Positions 1-9,878 of a stretch of DNA of 64,000 bases are shown here, piece after piece; position 1 is the stretch's first letter, and the number at the start of each line of letters is the position of its first letter. Position numbers and translations under genes: made by a program. The DNA comes from Pseudorhodoferax sp. Leaf267 (lineage in GTDB: Bacteria; Pseudomonadota; Gammaproteobacteria; Burkholderiales; Burkholderiaceae_C). The DNA lies in NCBI RefSeq assembly GCF_001422405.1, contig NZ_LMMV01000003.1, positions 111,489 through 175,488 on the forward strand. Direction: 5' to 3'. A model generated the notes under the pieces. The model ran no database searches. It was not told the DNA's origin and saw only the letters and a list, made by a program, of their open reading frames with translations.

Positions 1-272
1 GCCAGCTGGTGCCCGAGCTGCAGGCCATCGCGGCCGCGGGCATCGCCTGGTCGCACGGCGAGAGCTTTCCCGGCGTGGGCAGCTGCAACGTGGCGGTGCA
101 TGGGGCCGACCAGCAGGTGCTGGCGGCGCTTGGCATCGAGGCGCCGTTGGGCCGTCTCGGCGAAACGGCCGCCGCCGACGTGGCGGACGTGCTGCGCGCT
201 GCAGCGCAGGCGCTGTCGCGCGACATGCGCGCCTTCGGCATCACGCGCCTCACGCTGGCCCAGCACCTCTGA
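1..272 (+). CDS. IclR-family regulator, C-terminal fragment
   Basis: The reading frame is open from the left edge (in frame at base 3) to a TGA at 270-272, so only the last 90 or so residues are present. The stretch GVGSCNVAVHG followed by LAALGIEAPLGRL resembles the effector-binding domain of IclR regulators (the part that ends with a conserved G-x-C and a final helix bearing A-A-Q-A-L). The DNA-binding part lies outside the window, so the family is inferred from the tail alone. It reads toward the sulfate-uptake genes but is separated from them by a 135-base gap with its own regulatory site, so a shared operon is unlikely. Confidence 0.55.
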   Translation, partial: QLVPELQAIAAAGIAWSHGESFPGVGSCNVAVHGADQQVLAALGIEAPLGRLGETAAADVADVLRAAAQALSRDMRAFGITRLTLAQHL

Positions 273-322
273 GCCGCGCGGGGACAGCGCGACAGCAGCC
301 GTTACCAACGGTTGCTTATACG

Positions 323-335
323 GATTTCAATGGAA
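323..335. promoter_or_regulatory. Dyad upstream of first sulfate-binding gene (candidate CysB site)
   Basis: The bases GATTTCAATGGAA lie 73-85 bases before the start codon of the downstream sulfate-binding protein gene, inside an AT-richer island (about 311-365). The core TTTC-AAT-GGAA is an imperfect inverted repeat. An 11-of-13 match is found at nearly the same distance from the second sulfate-binding gene (6274-6286). CysB, the LysR-type activator of sulfate uptake, binds upstream of such genes in proteobacteria; that this is its site is inferred from position and repetition. Confidence 0.45.
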
Positions 336-407
336 GTAAACAAGAAAACAGTTGTTTGTGCATAACGACGGTTTCCTGACAATGCGCCCTCTGCTCAGGG
401 ACCTGTC

Positions 408-1418
408 ATGACTTCTTTCTTCTCCGGCCGCACGGCCCGCTCCGCTCTGGCCGCCGCTTTGCTGGCCGCCGCCACCGCCGCGTCGGCCCAGACCACGCTG
501 CTCAACGCGTCCTACGACGTGGCGCGCGAGTTCTACAAGGACATCAACGCCGCCTTCGTGCCGGCCTACAAGAAAGCCACCGGCAAGGACATCAAGATCG
601 ACCAGGCCCACGGCGGCTCCAGCGCCCAGGCGCGCGCCGTCAACGACGGGCTGGACGCCGACGTGGTGACCTTCAACACCACCACCGACATCGACTTTTT
701 GGCCTCCACCGGGGTCGTGGCCAAGGACTGGGCCAAGCGCTTCCCCAATGACGCATCGCCCACCAGCTCGACGATGCTGTTCCTGGTGCGCAACGGCAAC
801 CCCAAGGGCATCAAGGACTGGGACGACCTGGTCAAGCCCGGCGTGCAGGTCATCGTGGTCAACCCCAAGACCGGCGGCAACGGCCGCTACGCCTACCTGG
901 CGGCCTGGGGCTATGTGCGCGCCAACGGTGGCACCGACGCGCAGGCGGCCGAGTTCGTGAGCAAGCTCTACAAGAACGTGCCCGTGCTGGGCAAGGGCGG
1001 CCGCGACGCGACCAGCATCTTCCTGCAGCGCAACACCGGTGACGTGCTGATCACGTTCGAGTCCGAAGTCATCTCGGTGGACCGCGAATTCGGCAAGGGC
1101 AAGGTCGATGCCGTGCACCCGTCCGTCAGCATCGTGGCCGAGAACCCGGTCGCCATCGTCGAGCGCACGGTGGCCAAGAAGGGCTCGGGCGAAGCCGCCA
1201 AGGCCTACCTGGACTTCCTGTACAGCGAGCCCGCGCAGGAGATCGCGGCCCAGCATGCGCTGCGCCCGCGTTCGCAGGCCGTGCTCAAGAAGCACGCAGA
1301 CCTGTTCAAGCCGATCAAGCTGTTCACGGTGAACCAGTACTTCGGCTCGCTGGCTGAAGCGCAGAAGGTGCACTTCAACGACGGCGGCCAGTTCGACAAG
1401 CTCTACACCGTCAAGTAA
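408..1418 (+). CDS. sbp: Periplasmic sulfate-binding protein (copy 1)
   Basis: A 336-residue solute-binding protein of the sulfate/thiosulfate ABC transporter. It has a Sec signal peptide (positively charged start, alanine-rich core, probable cut after ASA near residue 27) and the family blocks [41 protein letters not shown] and [18 protein letters not shown]. It would capture sulfate or thiosulfate in the periplasm and hand it to the CysTW channel encoded by the next two genes, which start 3 bases after its stop. A paralogue lies at 5180-6205. Sbp and CysP cannot be told apart from sequence alone, so the ligand preference (sulfate versus thiosulfate) is open. Confidence 0.93.
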   Translation: MTSFFSGRTARSALAAALLAAATAASAQTTLLNASYDVAREFYKDINAAFVPAYKKATGKDIKIDQAHGGSSAQARAVNDGLDADVVTFNTTTDIDFLASTGVVAKDWAKRFPNDASPTSSTMLFLVRNGNPKGIKDWDDLVKPGVQVIVVNPKTGGNGRYAYLAAWGYVRANGGTDAQAAEFVSKLYKNVPVLGKGGRDATSIFLQRNTGDVLITFESEVISVDREFGKGKVDAVHPSVSIVAENPVAIVERTVAKKGSGEAAKAYLDFLYSEPAQEIAAQHALRPRSQAVLKKHADLFKPIKLFTVNQYFGSLAEAQKVHFNDGGQFDKLYTVK

Positions 1419-1421
1419 CCC

Positions 1422-2300
1422 ATGAGTGCGGCAAGCATCGCCGCCCCGGTGCCAGGCCTGGCACCCGGGCGGCGCCGTGGCAGCAAACGCGTGCTGCCCG
1501 GCTTCAACATCACGCTGGGCTACACGGTCCTCTACCTGAGCCTGATCGTGCTGATCCCGCTGTCGGCACTGGTGTTCAAGACCTTCACGCTGAGCTGGGA
1601 CCAGTTCTGGGCCGCCATCAGCTCGCCACGTGTGATGGCGTCCTACCGGCTCACCTTCGGCGCCTCGTTCATCGCGGCCGTCGTCAACACCGTGTTCGGC
1701 CTGCTCGTGGCCTGGGTGCTGGTGCGCTACGAATTCCCGGGCAAGAAGATCGTGGACGCGCTGGTCGATTTGCCGTTCGCACTGCCCACCGCCGTGGCCG
1801 GCATCTCGCTCACCGCGCTCCTGGCCGGCAACGGCTGGGTCGGCCAGTACCTGGAGCCCCTGGGCATCAAGCTCGCATTCACGCCCAACGGCGTGGTCAT
1901 CGCGCTGATCTTCATCGGCCTGCCCTTCGTGGTGCGCACCGTGCAGCCTGTGCTGGAAGACAACGAGAAGGAACTCGAGGAAGCCGCGATGTGCCTGGGC
2001 GCCACGCGCCTGCAGACCTTCACCAAGGTGATCTTCCCCGCCATCGCGCCGGCCCTGCTCACGGGCTTTGCCATGGCCTTCGCGCGGGCCGTGGGCGAGT
2101 ACGGCTCGGTCATCTTCATCGCCGGCAACATGCCCATGGTCTCCGAAATCACGCCGCTCATCATCATCGGCAAGCTGGAGCAGTACGACTACGCCGGTGC
2201 CACCGCCGTGGCCGTGGTCATGCTGGTCATCTCCTTCGTCCTGCTGCTGGTCATCAACGGCCTGCAATCGTGGCAGCGCAAGCGCTCCGGGGGAACGTGA
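1422..2300 (+). CDS. cysT: Sulfate ABC transporter permease CysT
   Basis: A 292-residue inner-membrane permease with six predicted membrane spans. It carries the ABC-permease coupling loop typical of the family ([21 protein letters not shown], around residues 185-205) and the CysT-type segments [14 protein letters not shown] and [11 protein letters not shown]. With CysW it forms the channel through which sulfate or thiosulfate enters the cytoplasm. It starts just after the binding-protein gene, and its TGA overlaps the cysW start by one base (TGATG), consistent with translational coupling. Confidence 0.95.
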   Translation: MSAASIAAPVPGLAPGRRRGSKRVLPGFNITLGYTVLYLSLIVLIPLSALVFKTFTLSWDQFWAAISSPRVMASYRLTFGASFIAAVVNTVFGLLVAWVLVRYEFPGKKIVDALVDLPFALPTAVAGISLTALLAGNGWVGQYLEPLGIKLAFTPNGVVIALIFIGLPFVVRTVQPVLEDNEKELEEAAMCLGATRLQTFTKVIFPAIAPALLTGFAMAFARAVGEYGSVIFIAGNMPMVSEITPLIIIGKLEQYDYAGATAVAVVMLVISFVLLLVINGLQSWQRKRSGGT

Positions 2301-3199
2301 TGGCTGGCAGCAACCTCACGCACAAGCGCATCCGCACCACCGAGGCACCCTGGGTGCGCTACACGCTGCTGGGCATCGCGCTGGTGTTTCTGTTCCTGTT
2401 CCTGGTGCTGCCGCTGGCGGCGGTGTTCACCGAGGCGCTGCGCAAGGGCCTGGGCGCCTACCTGGAAGCCTTGCAGGAGCCCGACGCCTGGTCCGCCATC
2501 CGCCTCACGCTGATCACGGCTGCGATCACGGTGCCGCTGAACCTGGTGTTCGGCATCTGCGCAGCCTGGTGCATTGCCAAGTACGAGTTCCGCGGCAAGG
2601 CCTTTCTGACGACGCTGGTCGACCTGCCGTTCTCGGTGTCGCCCGTCGTGGCCGGCCTGATCTACGTGCTGATGTTCGGTGCCCACGGCTGGTTCGGCCC
2701 CTGGCTGGCCGCGCACGACATCAAGATCATCTTCGCCATCCCCGGCATCGTGCTGGCCACCGTGTTCGTGACCTTCCCGTTCATCGCGCGCGAGCTGATC
2801 CCGCTGATGCAGGCGCAGGGCAACGAAGAAGAGCAGGCCGCCATCGTGCTGGGCGCCAGCGGCTGGCAGACCTTCTGGTACGTGACGCTGCCCAACATCA
2901 AGTGGGGCCTGATCTACGGCGTGATCCTGTGCAATGCGCGGGCCATGGGCGAGTTCGGCGCGGTGTCGGTGGTCTCGGGCCACATCCGCGGCCAGACCAA
3001 CACCATGCCGCTGCACGTGGAGATCCTCTACAACGAATACCAGTCCGTGGCCGCCTTCGCCGTGGCCTCGCTGCTGGCGCTGCTGGCCCTGGTCACGCTG
3101 GTGATCAAGAGCTGGGTCGAATGGCGCCACGAGCGCGAGATGAAGGCCGCGGCCGACACGCCGCCCGAACGCCCGCCGGCCCTGGCCAAGGCCGCCTGA
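2300..3199 (+). CDS. cysW: Sulfate ABC transporter permease CysW
   Basis: A 299-residue partner permease of CysT. I place the start at the ATG overlapping the cysT stop because the protein then begins [11 protein letters not shown] followed by the first membrane span; the frame is open further upstream but that part is antisense-like read-through of cysT. Membrane segments, the [15 protein letters not shown] block and the coupling loop [23 protein letters not shown] match CysW. The [16 protein letters not shown] segment mirrors the CysT counterpart. The C-terminus is charged and alanine/proline-rich. The cysA gene follows after 10 bases. Confidence 0.95.
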   Translation: MAGSNLTHKRIRTTEAPWVRYTLLGIALVFLFLFLVLPLAAVFTEALRKGLGAYLEALQEPDAWSAIRLTLITAAITVPLNLVFGICAAWCIAKYEFRGKAFLTTLVDLPFSVSPVVAGLIYVLMFGAHGWFGPWLAAHDIKIIFAIPGIVLATVFVTFPFIARELIPLMQAQGNEEEQAAIVLGASGWQTFWYVTLPNIKWGLIYGVILCNARAMGEFGAVSVVSGHIRGQTNTMPLHVEILYNEYQSVAAFAVASLLALLALVTLVIKSWVEWRHEREMKAAADTPPERPPALAKAA

Positions 3200-3209
3200 A
3201 AGAACACTT

Positions 3210-4292
3210 ATGAGCATCGAAATCCGCAACGTCAGCAAGCAGTTCGGCGACTTCCGCGCGCTCGACAACGTCAGCCTGGACATCGAGTCCGGCGAGCTCG
3301 TCGCGCTGCTGGGCCCCTCGGGCTGTGGCAAGACCACGCTCTTGCGCATCATCGCGGGGCTGGAGAGCGGCGACGCCGGCAACATCCTGTTCGCGGGCGA
3401 GGACACGACCGACGTGCACGTGCGCGAGCGCCAGGTCGGCTTCGTGTTCCAGCACTACGCGCTGTTCCGCCACATGACCGTGTTCGAGAACGTGGCCTTC
3501 GGCCTGCGCATGAAGCCGCGCGCCACGCGGCCGAGCGACGCGCAGATCAAGCAGAAGGTGCACGACCTGCTGGGCCTGGTGCAGCTGGACTGGCTGGCCG
3601 ACCGCTTCCCCTCGCAGCTCTCGGGTGGCCAGCGCCAGCGCATCGCGCTGGCCCGCGCGCTGGCGGTGGAGCCCAAGGTGCTGTTGCTCGACGAGCCTTT
3701 CGGCGCGCTGGACGCCAAGGTGCGCAAGGAGCTGCGCCGCTGGCTGCGCCGCCTGCACGACGACCTGCACGTGACCAGCATCTTCGTGACGCACGACCAG
3801 GAGGAGGCACTCGAAGTGGCCGACCGCGTGGTGGTCATGAACAAGGGCCGGATCGAGCAGATCGGCACGCCGCAGCAGGTCTGGGACCACCCGGCCAGCC
3901 CCTTCGTCTACGGCTTCCTGGGCGACGTGAACCTGTTCCATGGCCGCGCGCACGAGGGCGCGCTGCACGGCGAGGGCTTCAGCATCGCCGCGCCCGAGCA
4001 CCATGGCGCGCAGGACGCCAAGGGCTTCGCCTACGTGCGCCCGCACGACCTGGAGGTGGAGCGCTACTCGCCCGGCGCCACGGGCATCGTGGCGCAGCTG
4101 TCGCGCGCCATCGTGGTCGGGCCGGTCGCGCGGCTGGAGCTCACGCCGCAGCAGGGCGCGGCCTCCGACCAGATCATCGAGGCGCAGATGAGCTCGGCCG
4201 AGTTCGCCGCGCGTGGCTACCGCGAAGGCGAGACGCTGGTCGTCACGCCGCGGCGGGCCAAGGTGTTCGTGGACCACGGCGCGGGCGTGTGA
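3210..4292 (+). CDS. cysA: Sulfate ABC transporter ATPase CysA
   Basis: A 360-residue ATPase that powers the CysTW channel. Walker A is GPSGCGKT (residues 35-42), followed by the Q-loop VFQHYALF, the signature LSGGQRQR, Walker [12 protein letters not shown] and the switch histidine in VTHDQEEA. The C-terminal 120 residues form the TOBE-like regulatory region of the CysA group ([14 protein letters not shown] onward). It is the last gene of the forward sulfate operon; the convergent ompW gene ends 24 bases beyond. Confidence 0.95.
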   Translation: MSIEIRNVSKQFGDFRALDNVSLDIESGELVALLGPSGCGKTTLLRIIAGLESGDAGNILFAGEDTTDVHVRERQVGFVFQHYALFRHMTVFENVAFGLRMKPRATRPSDAQIKQKVHDLLGLVQLDWLADRFPSQLSGGQRQRIALARALAVEPKVLLLDEPFGALDAKVRKELRRWLRRLHDDLHVTSIFVTHDQEEALEVADRVVVMNKGRIEQIGTPQQVWDHPASPFVYGFLGDVNLFHGRAHEGALHGEGFSIAAPEHHGAQDAKGFAYVRPHDLEVERYSPGATGIVAQLSRAIVVGPVARLELTPQQGAASDQIIEAQMSSAEFAARGYREGETLVVTPRRAKVFVDHGAGV

Positions 4293-4316
4293 GGCCGCGC
4301 CCGGCAGCGTAGGGCG

Positions 4317-5054
4317 TCAGAACTTCTTGGTGACGTAGACGAAGGGCACGAGCGGGTCCAGCCGCAAGCTGGTGCGCGACTCGGCGACCTTCTGGCCGCC
4401 GGCCGTCGTGGTCAGCACGGCCTGGGTCTTCATGCGCACATACGACAGCGAGGCCGTGAGCCCCAGCGTCTCGCTGAACGCATAGGTGAAGCCCGCCGCG
4501 AACACCGGGCCGAAGCGGCTGTCGATCTTGGCCGAGGTGCTCGATGCCCCTGGCGGCACGCCGATCGCAGCGCCCAGCGCGTTCTGCAGGCCATCGGTCA
4601 GGTGCACGCTGCCAAAGCGTGCGTAGGTGATGCCCAGGCCCACGCCCACACGCCACTTGTCGTTGGGCTGGCCGAAGAAATACTTGCCCAGCAGCGAGGG
4701 GCCGTACGGCCGCGCCGAGCCCAGCTGGCCGATGCCCTGCAGGCTGCCTTCGCCGCTGAGCTTCAGGCGCGGCGGATAGCCGAACACGCCCTCGACGGCC
4801 CAGTGGTCGGTCAGGAAGTAGTGCGCGTTGAGCCCCAGCGTGGTGGCGCTGTGCACGTCCGAGCCCGAACCCGGGATCTCGCGCTGCACCGGCTGCGTGA
4901 AGCGCAGCGGCGTGCTCTTGTCGTTCGGCGCATAGGTCAGGACTCCCGCGCCGAGCACGATGTCGCCGGCTTTCTGCGCCCAGGCCTGCCCGCAGGCCGC
5001 CGCGGCCAGGGCGGTGGCGATGCACAGCCGGGAACATCTGGTGGGAGCTTGCAT
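4317..5054 (-). CDS. OmpW-family outer membrane protein
   Basis: A 245-residue outer-membrane protein of the OmpW/AlkL type, predicted to form an eight-stranded barrel carrying small hydrophobic compounds. The start at MQAPTRCSRLC is chosen because GAGGAGG lies just upstream at a suitable distance; the frame is open 14 codons further but without such a site. A signal peptide ends near AWAQ. Family marks are GDIVLGAGVLTYAP, LGLNAHYFLTDHWAVEG, LLGKYFFGQP, and a C-terminal phenylalanine (YVTKKF), the usual barrel-insertion signal. It lies between two sulfate-uptake units on the same strand as the second sulfate-binding protein, but the terminator at 5137-5160 separates them. Confidence 0.88.
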   Translation of the reverse strand: MQAPTRCSRLCIATALAAAACGQAWAQKAGDIVLGAGVLTYAPNDKSTPLRFTQPVQREIPGSGSDVHSATTLGLNAHYFLTDHWAVEGVFGYPPRLKLSGEGSLQGIGQLGSARPYGPSLLGKYFFGQPNDKWRVGVGLGITYARFGSVHLTDGLQNALGAAIGVPPGASSTSAKIDSRFGPVFAAGFTYAFSETLGLTASLSYVRMKTQAVLTTTAGGQKVAESRTSLRLDPLVPFVYVTKKF

Positions 5055-5136
5055 GCGGGGCCTCCTCGCAGTCGATCGGGTCGCCAGCATAAGCACGCGG
5101 GGCGCGGGTGTCGACCGGGCGGTGCATGGCGCAACG

Positions 5137-5160
5137 AAAAAGGGGCCCGTGGCGCCCCTT
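5137..5160 (-). terminator. Rho-independent terminator after second sulfate-binding gene
   Basis: Read on the minus strand, arms AAGGGGC and GCCCCTT enclose a 7-base loop and run straight into a T tract (five T in total at 5141-5137). It begins 20 bases past the stop of the copy-2 binding protein and should end that transcript before ompW. Confidence 0.85.
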
Positions 5161-5179
5161 GCCTTGCACGCTGGCTGGC

Positions 5180-6205
5180 TTACTTCTGGTAGATCTGGTC
5201 GAAGCTGCCACCGTCCGCGAAATGGTCCTTGTCGGCCTTGGCCCAGCCGCCGAAGGACTGGTCGATGGTGAACAGGTTCAGCTTGGGGAACTGCGCGGCG
5301 TACTTGGCCTTGGCCTTGTCCGACACCGCCGGACGGTAGAAGTGCTTGCCGGCGATGTCCTGGCCTTCCTCGGAGTACAGGAACTTGAGGTATTCCTCGG
5401 CCACGGCGCGCGTGCCCTTCTTGTCGACGTTCTTGTCGACCACGGCCACGGCGGGCTCGGCCAGGATGCTCAGCGAGGGGGCGACGATGTCGAACTTGGC
5501 GCCGAATTCCTTGTCGAGCAGATAGGCCTCGTTCTCCCAGGCGATCAGCACGTCGCCCTGGGCGCGCTGCGCGAAGGTGATGGTGGAGCCGCGCGCGCCC
5601 GTGTCCAGCACCGGCACGTTGGCGTACAGCTTGGCCACGAACTCCTTGGCCTTGGCATCGCTGCCGCCGTTCTTGCGCTTGGCGAATTCCCAGGCCGCCA
5701 GGTAGTTCCAGCGGGCGCCGCCCGAGGTCTTGGGGTTGGGCGTGATCACGCTGACGCCGGGCTTGACGAGGTCGTCCCAGTCCTTGATGCCCTTGGGGTT
5801 GCCCTTGCGCACGGCGAACACGATGGTCGAGGTGTAGGGCGAGGCGTTGTGCGGCAGGCGCTTTTGCCAGTCGGCGGCGAGCCAGCCGCCGTTCTTGAAC
5901 AGCGCGTCCGTGTCGCCGGCCAGGGCCAGCGTGGCCACGTCGGCTTCCAGTCCGTCGATGATGGAGCGGGCCTGCTTGCCCGAGCCGCCGTGCGATTGCT
6001 TGATCGTCACGTCCTGCTTCGTCTTGGCCTTCCAGTAGGCGGCGAAGGCCTTGTTGAACTCCACGTAGAACTCGCGCGTGGGGTCGTACGAGACGTTGAG
6101 CAGCGTGACCGGGGCCGGCTGGGCCTGGGCCAGGGGCGCGACGCCGGCGGCCAGCGCCAGGACGGCGCCGCTGAGGGTGGTGATGACGTGGCGGCGGGTA
6201 CGCAT
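5180..6205 (-). CDS. sbp: Periplasmic sulfate-binding protein (copy 2)
   Basis: A 341-residue paralogue of the protein at 408-1418, with the same blocks ([58 protein letters not shown]). A signal peptide ends near AQAQ. It differs in the ligand-contact loops and has a longer lysine-rich central region, so it may favour a different oxyanion such as thiosulfate. It stands alone with its own terminator and its own copy of the upstream dyad, and so would share the single CysTWA channel encoded nearby. One transporter served by two binding proteins is known from E. coli (Sbp and CysP). Confidence 0.92.
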   Translation of the reverse strand: MRTRRHVITTLSGAVLALAAGVAPLAQAQPAPVTLLNVSYDPTREFYVEFNKAFAAYWKAKTKQDVTIKQSHGGSGKQARSIIDGLEADVATLALAGDTDALFKNGGWLAADWQKRLPHNASPYTSTIVFAVRKGNPKGIKDWDDLVKPGVSVITPNPKTSGGARWNYLAAWEFAKRKNGGSDAKAKEFVAKLYANVPVLDTGARGSTITFAQRAQGDVLIAWENEAYLLDKEFGAKFDIVAPSLSILAEPAVAVVDKNVDKKGTRAVAEEYLKFLYSEEGQDIAGKHFYRPAVSDKAKAKYAAQFPKLNLFTIDQSFGGWAKADKDHFADGGSFDQIYQK

Positions 6206-6273
6206 GGGGAAGCTTTCGGAAAGTGATCGAGACCCGGCGATTCTGAAAGCCGCACGCCCAAACGCGAACGATT

Positions 6274-6286
6274 GATTCCGATGGAA
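6274..6286. promoter_or_regulatory. Dyad upstream of second sulfate-binding gene (candidate CysB site)
   Basis: The plus-strand bases GATTCCGATGGAA lie 69-81 bases before the copy-2 start codon. The core TTCC-GAT-GGAA is a perfect 4-base inverted repeat. It matches 323-335 at 11 of 13 positions and sits at almost the same distance from its gene, but in the opposite orientation relative to transcription, as expected of a roughly symmetrical site. Confidence 0.45.
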
Positions 6287-6334
6287 CTTATGCCCGGCGC
6301 GTCTAAGGCGCTCGCCGCGCGCGCCTGGCGCGGC

Positions 6335-7441
6335 TCAGGCCTGGGCCTTGCGCGCCGCGGCGGCCTCGCGCAATTCCTGGCCGACCTGCTCCAGCATGGC
6401 TTGCGGCAGGTTGCGTCGCAGCGCGCGCAGGTCCTCGCCTTCGTCGTGCAGGGGCTCGTAGCGCGACAGGTCGGGCAGCTGCCCGCGCACCAGGCGTTCG
6501 GCCAGGCTGGCGCCCAGCGCGCACAACGCGGCGCGCGCGGCCGCAGCGCGCGCCGCGGCGGGCTCGGCCGCGAACAGGATGCGCGCGATGCCGCGGCTCT
6601 CGCCGACCATGCTGTCGGGCAGGCCCCAATCCTGCATCAGCAGAAGGCCGATCTCGCCGCTGGCCAGGCCAAGGCGCGCCTGCTCGGCCAGCGCGCGCGG
6701 CACCAGGCCGGCGGCCGATTCCACCGGGGCCGCGCCCTCGGCCTGGCGCTTGTGCAGCAGCAAGGCCGCGGCGAATCGGCCCAGGTAGGACAGCACCAGC
6801 TGCGTGGACAGTGCCGCCGCATCGGGCAATTGCAGGCGCTTGGCCATCTGCAGCACGAGCTCGCTGGCCACCATGCTGGTCTGGCCCAGGGTGTCGAACT
6901 CGGCGCGCAAGGCCTGGCCGTGCTGCTGGGCGAGCGTCTCGACCATCAGGTACTGCAGGCACAGGTTGCGCACGCTGTTCAGGCCCAGGAAGGTGATGGC
7001 CTGGCCCAGGCTGGTCACCGGCTTGCGCAGGCCGTACAGCGGCGAATTGACGGCGCCCATCACGCGCGCGGCGACCACGGGCTCGGTCATCACCAGCTCG
7101 GCCAGCTCGGTGGACGAGGCGCGCGTGCGGAACTCGGGCGACAGCAGCTGGTGCAGCGCGCGCGGCGGGCGCGGGATGTCGCGCAGCTGCGCGAGCAGAG
7201 CCTGCCGGGCCGGTGCGTCCAGGGTTTCGAGCAGGGTCAGGCGCGAGACGTCGAAGCGCAGGGCCTGCACCGGCTCGGCCACGGGGCCGGCCACCTGGGC
7301 CGTAGGCGGCGCGGCCCGCGGATGGGGCCGGGTGTTCTCGAACACGGGGCGCCGGGCACGCGCGGCCGGGCGGCTGCGGCGCATCCACCAGAACACAAGA
7401 ACACCCAACAACACGACCAGCCCGATCAGCGCCGCCAACAT
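6335..7441 (-). CDS. Membrane-anchored HDOD-domain protein
   Basis: A 368-residue protein with one N-terminal membrane span (residues 2-19, ending in WWMRRSR), a proline/arginine-rich linker, then an HDOD domain from about residue 80 to 280. HDOD marks are IPRPPRALHQLLSPEF, MTEPVVAARVMGAVNSPLYG and AITFLGLNSVRNL. HDOD proteins resemble HD phosphohydrolases but usually lack the metal-binding residues and act in signalling or stress regulation. Nothing in the flanking genes fixes its role: it is divergent from the PPK2 gene, with 156 bases between the two starts. Confidence 0.8.
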   Translation of the reverse strand: MLAALIGLVVLLGVLVFWWMRRSRPAARARRPVFENTRPHPRAAPPTAQVAGPVAEPVQALRFDVSRLTLLETLDAPARQALLAQLRDIPRPPRALHQLLSPEFRTRASSTELAELVMTEPVVAARVMGAVNSPLYGLRKPVTSLGQAITFLGLNSVRNLCLQYLMVETLAQQHGQALRAEFDTLGQTSMVASELVLQMAKRLQLPDAAALSTQLVLSYLGRFAAALLLHKRQAEGAAPVESAAGLVPRALAEQARLGLASGEIGLLLMQDWGLPDSMVGESRGIARILFAAEPAAARAAAARAALCALGASLAERLVRGQLPDLSRYEPLHDEGEDLRALRRNLPQAMLEQVGQELREAAAARKAQA

Positions 7442-7597
7442 GATTTCTTGTCTTTCTTGGTTCCGGCGCGTCTTGTCGACCCCCGCAAGACGACTGCCTT
7501 CGATAGATCACTGTAACCAATGAATGCAAAAATTGGCACATAGGCCGGCCAAATGCCGGAGGCTGCCCGGCCGTGGCCTTTGCGTTATCGTGTCCCG

Positions 7598-8443
7598 ATG
7601 AAGACCGTACCACCCAAGACGCCGAGTGACCGGCAAGTGCAGGCGTTCCAGCACGCCAGCCCCAAGTCCAGGTTCAAGCTGGCCGGCATCGACCCGGCGG
7701 CCAAGCCGTTTTCCAGCGGCGACAAGGCCAGCGACAAGGCCGCGGTCGAGGCGCTGGCGGTCGAGCTGGACGGCCTGCAGAACCTGTTCTATGCCGATAA
7801 GCGCTTCAAGCTGCTGGTGGTGCTGCAGGGCATCGACACCAGCGGCAAGGACGGCACGCTGCGTGGCGTGTTCGGCCGCATGAGCCCGCTGGGCGTGCGC
7901 ACGGTGGGCTGGAAGGCGCCCACCGAAGAGGAGAAGGCGCACGACGTGCTGTGGCGCATCCACCGCGAGGTGCCGCGCGCCGGCGACATCGTGGTGTTCA
8001 ACCGCAGCCACTACGAAGACGTGCTGGTGCCCGTGGTGCACGGCTGGATCACACCGGAACAGCGCGCGCAGCGCTATGCCCACATCAACGACTTCGAGCG
8101 CATGCTGGCGGAGAGCGGCACCGTGGTCTGCAAGTTCATGCTGCACATCGGCAAGGACGAGCAGCGCGAGCGCCTGCAGGCGCGGCTGGACGACCCGGCC
8201 AAGCGCTGGAAATTCCAGCCCGAAGACCTGACCGTGCGCGCGCAGTGGGACGCCTACCAGGCCGCCTACCAGGACGCCATCGCCGCCACCGGCACGCCCT
8301 GGGCGCCGTGGACCATCGTGCCGGCCGATTCCAAGACGCACCGCAACCTGATGATCGCCACGCTGCTGCGCCGGACCCTGCAGGGCCTGAAGCTGGCCTA
8401 CCCGGCGGGCGACCCGGCGCTGGTCGGCCAGAAGATCTCCTGA
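7598..8443 (+). CDS. ppk2: PPK2-family polyphosphate kinase
   Basis: A 281-residue polyphosphate:nucleotide phosphotransferase. The start at MKTVPPKTPSDRQ fits the family length; the frame opens 15 codons earlier without support. Walker A is seen in LQGIDTSGKDGTLRGVFG and Walker B in VVFNRSHYEDVLVPVVHGWI, followed by the lid region (LDDPAKRWKFQPEDL). The family uses polyphosphate to phosphorylate nucleoside mono- or diphosphates, or the reverse. The DHA2 exporter gene follows after 17 bases and may be co-transcribed. Confidence 0.9.
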   Translation: MKTVPPKTPSDRQVQAFQHASPKSRFKLAGIDPAAKPFSSGDKASDKAAVEALAVELDGLQNLFYADKRFKLLVVLQGIDTSGKDGTLRGVFGRMSPLGVRTVGWKAPTEEEKAHDVLWRIHREVPRAGDIVVFNRSHYEDVLVPVVHGWITPEQRAQRYAHINDFERMLAESGTVVCKFMLHIGKDEQRERLQARLDDPAKRWKFQPEDLTVRAQWDAYQAAYQDAIAATGTPWAPWTIVPADSKTHRNLMIATLLRRTLQGLKLAYPAGDPALVGQKIS

Positions 8444-8460
8444 GCGGCACGCCCAGCCGC

Positions 8461-9870
8461 ATGGACTGGACCCGCCTGCGCGCGCAGCTGGTGCCCGTGG
8501 TGGTCGCCTGCCCGCTGTTCCTGCAGAATCTGGACACGTCCGTCATGACCACGGCGCTGCCCAGCATGGCGCGCGCGCTGGCGGTGGAGCCGCTGCGGCT
8601 GAACCTGGCCATCACGGCCTACCTGCTGAGCCTGGCCGTCTTCCTGCCGCTGTCAGGCTGGTGCGCCGAGCGCTTCGGCGCGCGCCGCGTGTTCTGCTGC
8701 GCCATCGCGTTCTTCACCATGGGCTCGGCGCTGTGCGGGCTGGCCGACTCGCTCTACGAGCTGGTGCTCTACCGCATCGTGCAGGGCCTGGGCGGCGCCA
8801 TGATGGTGCCGGTGGGCCGCTTGATCCTGCTGCGCAGCGTGCCGGCGGCGCTCATGGTGAGCGCCATGGTCTGGTTCACGGTGCCGCCCACCATCGGCCG
8901 CATGCTGGGGCCGGTGGTCGGCGGGGCCATCGTGAGCTTCACGTCCTGGCGCTGGATCTTCCTGATCAACGTGCCGTTCGGGCTGCTCGCCATTGCGCTG
9001 GCGCTGGTGTTCCTGGACAAGGAGAGCGGCCAGCGCGAGCCGCAGCCCTTCGATGCCGGCGGCTTCGTGCTGCTGGCCGTCGGCCTCACGGCGCTGCTGG
9101 GCGCGGTGGAGACGGCCGGCAAGGCGCTGGTGGCCGAGGGGATCGGCTGGCTGGCCGGCGCCGTCGGCGTGGCCGCGCTGGCGCTGTACGTGTGGCGCAG
9201 CCGGCGCATCGCGCATCCGCTGATCGACCTCACCATCCTGCGGCACCGCAGCTACCGCGCGTCCATCGTCGGCGGCACGCCTCTGCGCATCGCCATCGGC
9301 GCCTCGCCGTTCTTGCTGCCGCTGATGCTGCAGCTGGGCTTCGGGCTGTCGCCTCTGGAGTCGGGCCTGCTGACCGTGGCCACCGCCATCGGCTCGCTGG
9401 CCACGCGCGTGGTGATGACGCGCGTGATCCGCAACTTCGGCTTTCGCCAGCTGCTCACGGGCACGACGGTGCTGACCAGCCTGTGCTACGCCAGCTACAG
9501 CCTGTTCACGCCGGCCACGCCGCACCCGCTGATCTTCGCCACGCTGATGCTGGGCGGGCTCGTTAACTCCATGGGCATGGTGGCGCTGCAGACGCTGGGC
9601 TTTTCCGAGATCCCCAAGCCGCGCATGAGCCATGCGACGACGCTCAACAGCACGGCGCAGCAGCTGTCGCTGTCCATGGGCGTGCTGCTGGGCGCCAGCC
9701 TGGTGAGCCTGGCGGCCTGGTGGCATGGCGGCGATGCCGCGCACCTGGCGGCACGCGACTTCTCGCCGGCCTTTCTGTGCGTGGGCGCCGTCACCATGCT
9801 GTCGCTGCTGTGGTTCACGCGGCTGGACGCGGACGCCGGGGCCGAGCTGCGCGCGCCCGCGCCGCGCTGA
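8461..9870 (+). CDS. DHA2-type MFS drug exporter
   Basis: A 469-residue major facilitator protein with about 14 predicted membrane spans, starting at the ATG that opens MDWTRLRAQLVPVVVACPLF. The motifs FLQNLDTSVMTTALPSMARAL (span 1), LSGWCAERFGARRVF (loop 2-3) and YRIVQGLGGAMMVPVGRLIL belong to the EmrB/QacA family. These export amphiphilic toxic compounds using the proton gradient. There is no EmrA-type adaptor gene beside it, so any partner would be elsewhere. Confidence 0.85.
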   Translation: MDWTRLRAQLVPVVVACPLFLQNLDTSVMTTALPSMARALAVEPLRLNLAITAYLLSLAVFLPLSGWCAERFGARRVFCCAIAFFTMGSALCGLADSLYELVLYRIVQGLGGAMMVPVGRLILLRSVPAALMVSAMVWFTVPPTIGRMLGPVVGGAIVSFTSWRWIFLINVPFGLLAIALALVFLDKESGQREPQPFDAGGFVLLAVGLTALLGAVETAGKALVAEGIGWLAGAVGVAALALYVWRSRRIAHPLIDLTILRHRSYRASIVGGTPLRIAIGASPFLLPLMLQLGFGLSPLESGLLTVATAIGSLATRVVMTRVIRNFGFRQLLTGTTVLTSLCYASYSLFTPATPHPLIFATLMLGGLVNSMGMVALQTLGFSEIPKPRMSHATTLNSTAQQLSLSMGVLLGASLVSLAAWWHGGDAAHLAARDFSPAFLCVGAVTMLSLLWFTRLDADAGAELRAPAPR

Positions 9871-9878
9871 CGCCCGGG

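Noticed and set aside
327..2267. A 646-residue open frame on the minus strand opposite the sulfate genes
   Set aside because: Its composition (runs of H, Q, G, D, R) is the usual antisense shadow of GC-rich coding DNA; the plus strand holds clear sbp and cysT genes.
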